DNA of 64,000 nucleotides from Micromonospora sp. C28SCA-DRY-2 (GTDB lineage Bacteria; Actinomycetota; Actinomycetes; Mycobacteriales; Micromonosporaceae). The DNA lies in assembly GCF_030519475.1 (NCBI RefSeq), contig NZ_JAUMKD010000009.1, forward strand, positions 186,001 through 250,000, read 5' to 3'. The stretch's first letter is position 1; each line of letters begins with the position of its first letter. Below are positions 16,809 through 24,109 of the stretch, piece after piece. Below the pieces are notes generated by a model that was not told the origin of the DNA, ran no database searches, and saw only the letters and a program-made list of their open reading frames with translations. The translations under genes and the position numbers were made by a program.

Positions 16809-18305
16809 ATGAGCACGCAGTCGACGCGCGGCATCGACGAGGCCCCCGACCACCCGTCCCGCTCCGACGGGTTCGTCCGCGGGCTCTCCGGACTGATCGG
16901 CGGCCCACTGGGTGACCACGCGACCGCGCTGGACCGACCGGCCGGGCGCGAGCGCCGGTTCTGGACGGCCGCCCGGATCGTGCTGGCCCTGGTCTGCCTG
17001 ACCCTGGCCCTGCACTGGGTGCAGAAGTCGCCGTGCCAGGACGGCGCCTGGCAGAACAACGTGCAGTACACCCGGCTCTGCTACACCGACGTGCTGGCGC
17101 TCTACTACGCCGAGGGCCTCAACGAGGGGAAGGTCCCCTACCGCGACCACCCCGTCGAGTACCCGGTGCTCACCGGCTACTTCATGGGCGCGCTGGGCCT
17201 GCCCGTGCACGCGCTCGGCGACGGCGACCCCCAGCTCAACCAGGGCCAGTGGTTCTACAACCTGAACGCGCTGGTGCTCGGCGCGCTGGCGGTGGCCACC
17301 GTCGCGGTGATCCTCGCCCTGCGCCGCCGCCGACCCTGGGACGCCGCGCTCTTCGCGCTCGCACCCGCGCTGCTGCTCACCGCCACCGTCAACTGGGACC
17401 TGCTGGCCATCGGGCTGGCCGCGTTCGGGCTGCTCGCCTGGGCGCGGAGCCGACCCGTCCTGGCCGGCGCCCTGCTCGGCCTGGCCGGAGCGGCCAAGCT
17501 GTGGCCGCTGTTCATCCTCGGCCCGGTGCTGGTGCTCGCCCTGCGCGCCGGACGGCTGCGCGCCGCGCTCACCGCCATCGGCAGCGCCGTCGTCGCGTTG
17601 GTGGCGGTCAACCTGCCGGTGGCCATCCCCTACCGGGAGAACTGGGACCGGTTCTTCGAACTCAACACCGAACGCGCGATCGACTGGGGCACCCTCTGGT
17701 ACATCGGCCGCTACCTGGACAACAAGGTGGGCAGCCCGGACCCGACCAGCCTCGGCCCGTTCGAGTGGCTCAACGTCAACATCCCCACCCTGAACGCGCT
17801 CTCGTACGCCCTCTTCGGGCTGGCCTGCCTCGGCGTTGCCGCGCTGGCGCTGGCGGCGCCACGCCGTCCCCGGCTCGCCCAGCTCGCGTTCCTGGTGGTC
17901 GCCGCGTTCCTGATCTTCAGCAAGGTGTGGTCGCAGCAGTTCGTGCTCTGGCTGCTGCCGCTGGCCGTGCTGGCCCGCCCGAAGTGGGGCGCCTTCCTGG
18001 CCTGGCAGGCGGCCGAGGTCTGCTACTTCGTGGCCTTCTACGGCGAACTGCTCGGCGCGGCCACCGCCCGGCCGGTGTTCCCGGAGGGGGTCTTCGTGCT
18101 CGCCGCCACGCTGCGGCTGACCACGGTGGTGGTGCTCTGCGCGCTGGTCATCCGGGAGATCATGCGCCCGGAACTGGACCCGGTCCGCACCACCTACCCG
18201 GACGACCCGGACGGCGGGGTGCTCGACGGCGCCCCGGACGCCGGGTGGCTCGACCACTGGCGACACCGCCCGGTCGAGCCCGCACCCGCGCCGGCCACCC
18301 CCTAG
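16809..18305 (+). CDS. GT87-type polyprenol-phosphate-dependent glycosyltransferase
   Basis: The 498-residue protein has a hydrophilic N-terminus (about 50 residues), then about ten transmembrane segments. The first large outer loop carries PYRDHPVEYPVLTGYF, the acidic motif region typical of DUF2029/GT87 enzymes, and the stretch GLAGAAKLWPLFILGPVLV is typical too. Such enzymes transfer mannose or other sugars from polyprenyl phosphate to envelope glycans or glycolipids outside the membrane. The acceptor cannot be told. Its start region and upstream spacer resemble those of the preceding penicillin-binding protein gene. Confidence 0.8.
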   Translation: MSTQSTRGIDEAPDHPSRSDGFVRGLSGLIGGPLGDHATALDRPAGRERRFWTAARIVLALVCLTLALHWVQKSPCQDGAWQNNVQYTRLCYTDVLALYYAEGLNEGKVPYRDHPVEYPVLTGYFMGALGLPVHALGDGDPQLNQGQWFYNLNALVLGALAVATVAVILALRRRRPWDAALFALAPALLLTATVNWDLLAIGLAAFGLLAWARSRPVLAGALLGLAGAAKLWPLFILGPVLVLALRAGRLRAALTAIGSAVVALVAVNLPVAIPYRENWDRFFELNTERAIDWGTLWYIGRYLDNKVGSPDPTSLGPFEWLNVNIPTLNALSYALFGLACLGVAALALAAPRRPRLAQLAFLVVAAFLIFSKVWSQQFVLWLLPLAVLARPKWGAFLAWQAAEVCYFVAFYGELLGAATARPVFPEGVFVLAATLRLTTVVVLCALVIREIMRPELDPVRTTYPDDPDGGVLDGAPDAGWLDHWRHRPVEPAPAPATP

Positions 18306-18427
18306 ACGCGCAGGTCCGAGACGGCCTGGCAGCGCCAAGGGTTGCCGGGAGCCCGCCCGGCGCAGGGATCAAGCGTGACCGCCCGGAGCCGGGCGAGCTC
18401 CCCGCACCCCACCGCAACCGGTCCGGC

Positions 18428-20875
18428 TCAGAGACGGAAGACCACTACCTGGCCGATCTCCTCGCGGGTGATGTCGAGCCCGTCCACCGGCGCGTCGATG
18501 GTGATCTCCCACGGCGTGCCGGCCACCTGGTCGCGCATCAGCAGCACGTTGCGCACGCCGAGGGTGCGCAGGTAGTCGACGCTGGTCTGGTCGGGGAAGG
18601 CGACCGACACCCGGCGCACCTCGTCGAGCTGGCGCGGGGTGAAGCCGCTGCCCCCGTTGACCACGTCCTGGAACCGGCTGGTCGACCAGAGCATCACCGG
18701 CTGGTCGAGGCTCTGGTTGCTGGGCAGCACCAGCAGCGGGCCGTCCACCGTCCGCATCGCGGCCGGCTGCGGCGGCACCACCGGGTGCGGGGTGGTGTTC
18801 AGCCCTTCGAGGATCACCAGCAGCAGCGGCACCAGCGTGGCCAGCCGCAGCCCCGGGCTCGGCCAGGACGGAATCCGCTCGGCGGAGATCTCGCGTACCC
18901 GGGCGGCGAACGCGCTCACCGCGCCGGCCGCGAGCAACCCGAGCAGCAGCGTGGTCCAGAGCATCAGCCGGCCGGGCGTCCGCAGGCCGTTCCAGCCCGG
19001 CAGGTGCTCGAAGAGCGGCACGTAGGTGAACGTGCCGTCGAAGAACCGGGTGCCCATGGCGAGCACCATGGTCACCACCACCCCGGCGAGCAGCAGCAGC
19101 CGGTGGCGCAGCTTCCACACCGAGAAGAAGAGCCCGCCGATGGCGAGCGCGTAGAGCACGTAGCCGGGCAGCAGGGTCATCTCCGGGTGCCACGGCAGCG
19201 TGGCCCGGGCGCCCTCGTGCAGGCTTCCCCACACCCGGGACTCGGCCGGCGCGGTCAGGAAGCCGACGGCCGGCGGCGAGAAGATCGAGATGTCGCCGAT
19301 GGTGCGCTCCGCCTGCGGGTGCAGCTCCGCCACCTTGAAGTAGGGCAGGGCCATCAACAGGCCGACCGCGGCGAAGAGCGCGCCGCCGACCACGTCCGCC
19401 TGGAACAGCCGGCGCCCGAACGGACGCTTCTCCGGCCGGATCACCCAGCGCCGCAGGAACCAGGTCACGGCCGCGACCAGGACCGTCCCACCGAGGAAGT
19501 ACGCGAACGGCAGCCCGATGCCGAAGCCGAGACTGAGCTGCCAGGCCGCCACCGACCAGCCGGCGTAGACCCAACCGACGCGCCGGCGCTCGGGGCGGTA
19601 GCCGTGGCGCAGCGAGTAGCCGTGCCCGCGGGCCAGCATGGCCAGCGCCAGCGGGATGCCGCCGTTGGAGACCACGTGCAGGTGGCCGGCCTGGGCCAGT
19701 AGCCACGGCGCGTAGGCGTAGCTGACCCCGGCCACCGCCGAGCCGATCCGGCCCGCGCCGAGCTGCCGCGCCAGCGCGTACGCCCCGAGCGTGGCGAGCG
19801 CGTGCGCCAGCACGAAGATGATGTTGTAGCGGAGGATGGCGGCCTCGGGGCCGATGCCGAGCATGCCGGCCGGCGCGTAGCCGAGCAGGGTGTCGGAGAA
19901 GGCGAAGCTCCAGGACTCCGGGAAGAACGTGTTCGCGTGCCAGAGCTGCGCCGGCTCGGTCCGCAGGATGTGCCCCGACCACGCCATCTGCCAGGCCTGC
20001 AGGCTCGGGTCCCAGTAGTCCTGCGGCAGCGTGTGGCGCGGGTAGCGCAGGGTGGGCCAGGTCAGCAGCACGGCCAGCACCAGCGAGCCGACGGTGGCCA
20101 GGGTCCACTCGTGGATCAGGCCGCGACCGACCGCCCGACCGATCCGCCGGACCCGGGTGGGCACCGGCTCGGGCGCCGGCGCGAAGGCGGCCCACGGGTC
20201 GGCGTCGCCGTCCTTGCCGTCCCCGGTCTTACCGTCCCCGGTCTTACCGTCCGTGGTCTTGCCGGGTTCGCCCTTGCCGTCCGTGGTGCTGTCGGGGTCG
20301 CTCCCGCCGGTTCCGGCCTTGCCGTCGGCGTCGCTGCCGTCCGTGAGCTTGCCGGACGTGCCGCTGCCGCCCGTGGTCTTGCCGGAGGCGCTGCTGCCGC
20401 CCGCGTTCTTGCCGGCGGCGCCGCTGCCGTCGGCGGTCTTGTCGGAGGCGCTGCTGCCGCCCGTGGTCTTGTCCGAGGCACCGCTGCCGTCCGTGGTCTT
20501 GTCGGACGTGCCGCGGTCGTCGGTGGACTTGCCGCCCGTGCGCTTGCCTTCGGCGGTCTCGCCGGATCCGGCCTGGCTGCCGGGCTCGGGGCTGCCGTCC
20601 GTGGTGCTGCCGGGCGCGCTCCCGCCGGTTCCAGCCGCGCCGGCCGCGCCCTTGTCGGTGGCGCTCTTGTCGGCGGCGGGCCTTCCTGCGGCGGCCTGGT
20701 CGGACGTGCCGCGGCCCGCCGTGGTCCGGCCGCCCGCGTCCCGGGCGCCGGCGTCGCTGCCCGATCCGGCCCCACCGGGCGCGGGCTGCTCCGCCCGCGT
20801 GCGGCCGGCGTCGCTCTGGGCGCCGGACGCGCCGGTCGGCTGCGGTCCGCCGGCGGCGGACTGGTCCGTCGTCAT
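18428..20875 (-). CDS. Large multi-spanning GT-C-like membrane protein with a repetitive N-terminal tail
   Basis: The 815-residue protein has a low-complexity tail (about 1-225) built of Gly, Ser, Asp, Lys and Thr in imperfect units such as GSGASDKTTG, then about 11 transmembrane segments starting near residue 257, and a soluble C-terminal domain of about 130 residues. The membrane part resembles GT-C glycosyltransferases or YfhO-like proteins, with an early acidic loop (PQDYWDPSLQAWQMAW). Its ATG overlaps the TGA of endonuclease IV by ATGA, so translation is probably coupled. Substrate unknown. The tail probably faces the cytoplasm. Confidence 0.75.
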   Translation of the reverse strand: MTTDQSAAGGPQPTGASGAQSDAGRTRAEQPAPGGAGSGSDAGARDAGGRTTAGRGTSDQAAAGRPAADKSATDKGAAGAAGTGGSAPGSTTDGSPEPGSQAGSGETAEGKRTGGKSTDDRGTSDKTTDGSGASDKTTGGSSASDKTADGSGAAGKNAGGSSASGKTTGGSGTSGKLTDGSDADGKAGTGGSDPDSTTDGKGEPGKTTDGKTGDGKTGDGKDGDADPWAAFAPAPEPVPTRVRRIGRAVGRGLIHEWTLATVGSLVLAVLLTWPTLRYPRHTLPQDYWDPSLQAWQMAWSGHILRTEPAQLWHANTFFPESWSFAFSDTLLGYAPAGMLGIGPEAAILRYNIIFVLAHALATLGAYALARQLGAGRIGSAVAGVSYAYAPWLLAQAGHLHVVSNGGIPLALAMLARGHGYSLRHGYRPERRRVGWVYAGWSVAAWQLSLGFGIGLPFAYFLGGTVLVAAVTWFLRRWVIRPEKRPFGRRLFQADVVGGALFAAVGLLMALPYFKVAELHPQAERTIGDISIFSPPAVGFLTAPAESRVWGSLHEGARATLPWHPEMTLLPGYVLYALAIGGLFFSVWKLRHRLLLLAGVVVTMVLAMGTRFFDGTFTYVPLFEHLPGWNGLRTPGRLMLWTTLLLGLLAAGAVSAFAARVREISAERIPSWPSPGLRLATLVPLLLVILEGLNTTPHPVVPPQPAAMRTVDGPLLVLPSNQSLDQPVMLWSTSRFQDVVNGGSGFTPRQLDEVRRVSVAFPDQTSVDYLRTLGVRNVLLMRDQVAGTPWEITIDAPVDGLDITREEIGQVVVFRL
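20200..20650 (-). repeat. Imperfect tandem coding repeat in the N-terminal tail
   Basis: About 150 codons consist of degenerate units of roughly 10 residues of the type (S/D)GSGASDKTTG, closing with shorter GKTGDGKTGDGK units. The nucleotide sequence is repetitive enough to expand or contract by slippage. Confidence 0.6.
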
Positions 20876-21663
20876 GCCGCCGGACTCTCCGTCCCGAGCT
20901 GCTGCCGGAGGAAGGCGATGTCGGCGGACTGGCCGGTCACCCCGCCCGGGGTTTCCACGATCACCGGGGCGCCGGCCGCGCGGATCACCGCGACCACCAG
21001 TTCCGGGTCGATCGTGCCGCCGTCGAGGTTGTCGTGCCGGTCCTGGCCGGAGCCGAACGCGCCCTTGGAGTTGTTGGCGTGCACCAGGTCGATCCGGCCG
21101 GTGATCGCCTTGACCCGGTCCACCAGACCGAGCAGCTCCTCGCCGCCGGCGTGCGCGTGGCAGGTGTCCAGACAGAAGCCGACACCGTAGTCGCCGACCG
21201 CGTCCCACAGCCGGGCGAGCGCGTCGAGGCGGCGGGCGCAGGCGTTGTCGCCGCCGGCGGTGTTCTCGATCAGGACCGGTACCCCGAAGCCGCCCGACTC
21301 CGCCGCGTACGCGAAGGTCTTGCGCCAGTTGTCGAAGCCCACCGCGAGGTCGTCACCGGCGTTGACGTGCCCGCCGTGCACGATGAGCCCCTTGGCGTCG
21401 ATCGCCGCGGCCGCCTGCGCGTGCCCGAGCAGCAGCTTGCGGCTCGGGATCCGGATCCGGTTGTTCAGGGTGGCCACGTTGATGACGTACGGCGCGTGCA
21501 CGTAGAGGTCGACGTCGGCGGCCCGCAGCCGCTCCGCGTCCTCCCGGGGCTTCGGCGCCTTCCACCCCTGCGGGTCGGCGAGGAAGAACTGCACTGCCTC
21601 GGCCGCTCGGGCGGTCGCCTCCGCCAGCGGGTCGGTCGGATCGACGTGTGCTCCGATACGCAT
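20872..21663 (-). CDS. nfo: Endonuclease IV-type AP endonuclease
   Basis: The 263-residue TIM-barrel protein cleaves DNA at abasic sites using metal ions. Recognisable family stretches are MRIGAHVDPTDPL, YVHAPYVINVA, IVHGGHVNAGDD, VLIENTAGG, GFCLDTCHAHAGG (His/Asp ligands), DLVHANNSKGAFGSGQDRHDNLDGG and VIVETPGG. The ATG at 21663-21661 has no ribosome binding site but TAGGCT lies 7 bases upstream, fitting a leaderless transcript. Its stop overlaps the start of the following membrane-protein gene. Confidence 0.93.
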   Translation of the reverse strand: MRIGAHVDPTDPLAEATARAAEAVQFFLADPQGWKAPKPREDAERLRAADVDLYVHAPYVINVATLNNRIRIPSRKLLLGHAQAAAAIDAKGLIVHGGHVNAGDDLAVGFDNWRKTFAYAAESGGFGVPVLIENTAGGDNACARRLDALARLWDAVGDYGVGFCLDTCHAHAGGEELLGLVDRVKAITGRIDLVHANNSKGAFGSGQDRHDNLDGGTIDPELVVAVIRAAGAPVIVETPGGVTGQSADIAFLRQQLGTESPAA

Positions 21664-21670
21664 GCAGGGG

Positions 21671-21676
21671 AGCCTA
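21671..21676 (-). promoter_or_regulatory. Possible -10 box for the endonuclease IV gene
   Basis: TAGGCT on the minus strand ends 7 bases before the ATG at 21663, and no Shine-Dalgarno sequence is present. Confidence 0.45.
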
Positions 21677-21918
21677 CGTCGCGCGCCCGACAACCGGGGT
21701 GACGCCCGCCGCCGAATCGGGCCGTCCGCGTCACCGGACCGGCCGGCACTCGTTGTGCGGAGTGGGATCGACGGTCGGCTCTCCGGTAGGTCGTGGCGCA
21801 CCTCGTGCCGCCCACCGCCGTGGACCGTCGCCACAGCGGGCCAGCCCCGTCGCGCGGCCCGGCGCGACGGGGTGCGCCCCACCGGCGAACCGGCCCTTCC
21901 CGAGGTGCTCGAAAGAAA

Positions 21919-21974
21919 TTGTCGGAGATTTAGCCATTTACCCCGACAAGCGGCGAGTTCCGACGTATCGTCGG
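21919..21974. promoter_or_regulatory. Two inverted repeats in a lower-GC promoter region
   Basis: TTGTCGG (21919-21925) and CCGACAA (21943-21949) are inverted copies 17 bases apart; CCGACG-TAT-CGTCGG follows at 21960-21974. The stretch is AT-richer than its surroundings and lies upstream of the ribosomal operon leader. It may hold the operon promoter and an operator. Confidence 0.35.
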
Positions 21975-21993
21975 GTAACAACATGATAAAGCT

Positions 21994-22133
21994 CCGCGGG
22001 GCGTCCCCGGTCCAACCTCATCGGTGTGGTCGTTCCTCCCCAGGTCCCACCCAAGGAATGCGGACGGGACGCCCCGCGGCCTCGGTGACGGGGGCCGGCC
22101 ACGACAGTGCTGTCGCGGCGGCCCCCGTTACCG
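21994..22133 (+). other. Structured leader region upstream of rpsF (two long stem-loops)
   Basis: CCGCGGGGCGTCCC (21994-22007) pairs perfectly with 22066-22079 across a 58-base loop. A second hairpin at 22083-22133 has a 15-pair outer stem with one G-U pair and an inner CGACAG-TG-CTGTCG stem. Both precede the S6-SSB-S18-L9 operon. S6-S18 autoregulation through a leader RNA is known in other bacteria, so an autoregulatory leader or attenuator is plausible; the known CCG-box fold has not been verified here. Confidence 0.5.
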
Positions 22134-22171
22134 CGTCCGGCGCCGGCCGCGACCTGCCCGGGCATGATCGT

Positions 22172-22194
22172 CCGGACCGGGTATCCTGGTCCGG
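22172..22194. promoter_or_regulatory. Inverted repeat 107 bases before rpsF
   Basis: CCGGACC (22172-22178) and GGTCCGG (22188-22194) are perfect inverted copies with the 9-base spacer GGGTATCCT, whose TATCCT resembles a -10 element. It could be a promoter with operator or a small RNA hairpin. Confidence 0.3.
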
Positions 22195-22300
22195 TTGTCC
22201 GCGTCCGGGCGGGATCCCCCGACTCCGGAGCGGGCCACGACGCACGACCTCCTGCCACGGAAGGACCGTGGCCGCTTAGCCCACAGGAGGTGAGCACGTC

Positions 22301-22591
22301 TTGCGTCATTACGAGATCATGGTGATCCTCGACCCCAGCCTCGAGGAGCGCACCGTCGCCCCGTCGCTCGACACGTACCTGAACGTGATCCGGACCGCGG
22401 GTGGCTCGGTGGAGAAGACCGACGTGTGGGGCCGCCGGCGCCTCGCGTACGAGATCAACAAGAAGGCCGAGGGCATCTACGCCGTCATCGACCTGCAGGC
22501 GACGCCTGCGGCGGTGGCCGAGCTGGACCGTCAGCTGCGACTCAACGAGTCGGTGCTGCGCACCAAGGTCATCCGGCCGGAGATGCGCTGA
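22301..22591 (+). CDS. rpsF: Small ribosomal subunit protein bS6
   Basis: The 96-residue protein begins MRHYEIMVILDPSLEER and carries the S6 stretches KTDVWGRRRLAYEINKKAEGIY and LRLNESVLRTKVIRPE. It binds 16S rRNA with S18. The start codon is TTG at 22301: AGGAGGTGA ends 8 bases upstream and no ATG or GTG is available in frame at that position. It is the first gene of the rpsF-ssb-rpsR-rplI operon. Confidence 0.96.
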   Translation: MRHYEIMVILDPSLEERTVAPSLDTYLNVIRTAGGSVEKTDVWGRRRLAYEINKKAEGIYAVIDLQATPAAVAELDRQLRLNESVLRTKVIRPEMR

Positions 22592-22686
22592 GCATTCCCC
22601 GGTAACGCCCGGATCAGCCTCATCGGCCTGTCGGAGGGTTCTGAGAACCTGTACGGCAGAACGGATGAGTGCGCGAGGAGATGGTC

Positions 22687-23196
22687 ATGGCAGGAGACAC
22701 CACCATCACGGTCATCGGCAACCTGACCGATGACCCCGAGTTGCGGTTCACCCCCTCCGGTGCCGCGGTCGCCAAGTTCCGGGTCGCCTCGACGCCCCGG
22801 TTCATGGACAAGGCGTCCGGCGAGTGGAAGGACGGCGAGCCGTTGTTCCTCTCGTGCACGGTCTGGCGGCAGGCCGCCGAGCACGTCGCGGAGTCGCTCC
22901 AGCGCGGCACCCGTGTGATCGTGTCCGGCCGGCTGCGCCAGCGGTCCTACGAGACCCGCGAGGGTGAGAAGCGCACCGTCATCGAGCTCGAGGTCGACGA
23001 GATCGGCCCGTCGCTGCGCTACGCCACGGCGAAGGTGCAGAAGATGTCCCGCTCCGGTGGCGGTGGCGGCGGCTTCGGTGGCGGTGGTGGCCAGGGCGGC
23101 GGAGGCAACTTCGACGACCCCTGGGCCTCGGCTGCCCCCGCGCCCTCCCGTTCCGGTTCGGGCGGCGGAAACTTCGACGAGGAGCCCCCGTTCTAA
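22687..23196 (+). CDS. ssb: Single-stranded DNA-binding protein
   Basis: The 169-residue protein has an OB-fold (about 1-112) beginning MAGDTTITVIGNLTDDPELRF, a Gly-rich disordered linker and the acidic C-terminal tip NFDEEPPF that recruits partner proteins. It binds single-stranded DNA in replication and repair. I chose the ATG at 22687 because GAGGAG ends 6 bases before it; the ATG at 22681 abuts that site. Genes for S6 and S18 flank it. Confidence 0.96.
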   Translation: MAGDTTITVIGNLTDDPELRFTPSGAAVAKFRVASTPRFMDKASGEWKDGEPLFLSCTVWRQAAEHVAESLQRGTRVIVSGRLRQRSYETREGEKRTVIELEVDEIGPSLRYATAKVQKMSRSGGGGGGFGGGGGQGGGGNFDDPWASAAPAPSRSGSGGGNFDEEPPF

Positions 23197-23237
23197 TGGC
23201 GCCGAGCGCCCGCGATCGCAAACCAGGAGCAAGAGCA

Positions 23238-23477
23238 ATGGCCAAGGCTGCGGCACTGCGCAAGCCGAAGAAGAAGGTGAACCCGCTCGACAAGGACGGG
23301 ATCACCTACATCGATTACAAGGACACCGCGCTGCTGCGCAAGTTCATCTCCGACCGCGGCAAGATCCGCGCTCGGCGGGTGACCGGCGTCACCTCGCAGC
23401 AGCAGCGGCAGATCGCCCGTGCGGTCAAGAACGCCCGTGAGATGGCGCTCCTGCCGTACACCGCGACGGCGCGCTGA
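23238..23477 (+). CDS. rpsR: Small ribosomal subunit protein bS18, cysteine-free form
   Basis: The 79-residue protein shows the S18 core YIDYKDTALLRKFISDRGKIRARRVTG. There is no cysteine: the region that carries CxxC in the zinc-binding form reads KVNPLDKDGITY, and the usual GNC reads GVTSQQ. It is therefore of the zinc-independent (C-minus) type, although it stands in the housekeeping operon. The ATG at 23238 follows CCAGGAG. S6 is encoded two genes upstream and its binding partner relationship is well established. Confidence 0.95.
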   Translation: MAKAAALRKPKKKVNPLDKDGITYIDYKDTALLRKFISDRGKIRARRVTGVTSQQQRQIARAVKNAREMALLPYTATAR

Positions 23478-23491
23478 GAGGAGGCACCGAC

Positions 23492-23938
23492 ATGAAGATC
23501 ATCCTGACTCAGGAGGTGTCCGGCCTCGGTGCCCCGGGCGACATCGTGGAGGTCAAGGACGGCTACGGCCGTAACTACCTGCTGCCGCAGGGCTTCGCGA
23601 TCGCCTGGACCAAGGGTGCGGAGAAGCAGGTCACGCTCATCAAGCGCGCCCGCTCCGCCCGGGAGATCCGCGACCTCGGTCACGCCAACGAGGTCAAGGA
23701 CCAGCTCGAGGGTCTCAAGGTCAACCTGAAGGCCCGCGCCGGCGACGGTGGCCGGCTCTTCGGCTCGGTCACCCCGGCCGAGATCGTCGACGCCGTCAAG
23801 GCGGCCGGCGGTCCGGTCCTCGACCGCCGTCGGCTGGAGCTGCCGGGTCACATCAAGTCGATCGGCTCCTACCCGGTGCGCATCAGGCTGCACCCCGAGG
23901 TGACCGCCAAGTTCGACCTCAACGTCGTCCAGGGCTGA
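23492..23938 (+). CDS. rplI: Large ribosomal subunit protein bL9
   Basis: The 148-residue protein starts MKIILTQEVSGLGAPGDIVEVKDGYGRNYLLPQGFA, the L9 N-terminal domain, followed by the long central helix (KQVTLIKRARSAREIRDL) and the C-terminal rRNA-binding domain. GAGAGGAGG precedes the ATG. It ends the rpsF-ssb-rpsR-rplI operon, and a very strong terminator follows directly. Confidence 0.96.
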   Translation: MKIILTQEVSGLGAPGDIVEVKDGYGRNYLLPQGFAIAWTKGAEKQVTLIKRARSAREIRDLGHANEVKDQLEGLKVNLKARAGDGGRLFGSVTPAEIVDAVKAAGGPVLDRRRLELPGHIKSIGSYPVRIRLHPEVTAKFDLNVVQG

Positions 23939-23954
23939 CACCCACCAGCACCAC

Positions 23955-23997
23955 AGCAGGGCCCCGCACCGGTCGACCGGTGCGGGGCCCTGCTTTG
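23955..23997 (+). terminator. Strong intrinsic terminator after rplI
   Basis: An 18-base-pair perfect stem (arm AGCAGGGCCCCGCACCGG) with a TCGA loop is followed by TTTGTCC. On the other strand it also lies downstream of the convergent gene at 24110. Confidence 0.9.
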
Positions 23998-24109
23998 TCC
24001 GCACGTACCGCGGCGGTGCGAGCCCAGCCGGATGGAGCGCCCGGCAGCGCGGTGCGTCCGGCCGGGTGGAGCGCCCGGGACGGCGCGGCAGCGGGGGCGT
24101 CGCGGAGCG

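Noticed and set aside
13881..18338. Very long minus-strand open frame opposite the second penicillin-binding protein and GT87 genes
   Set aside because: Shadow of intact plus-strand genes; no domain or ribosome binding site on the minus strand.
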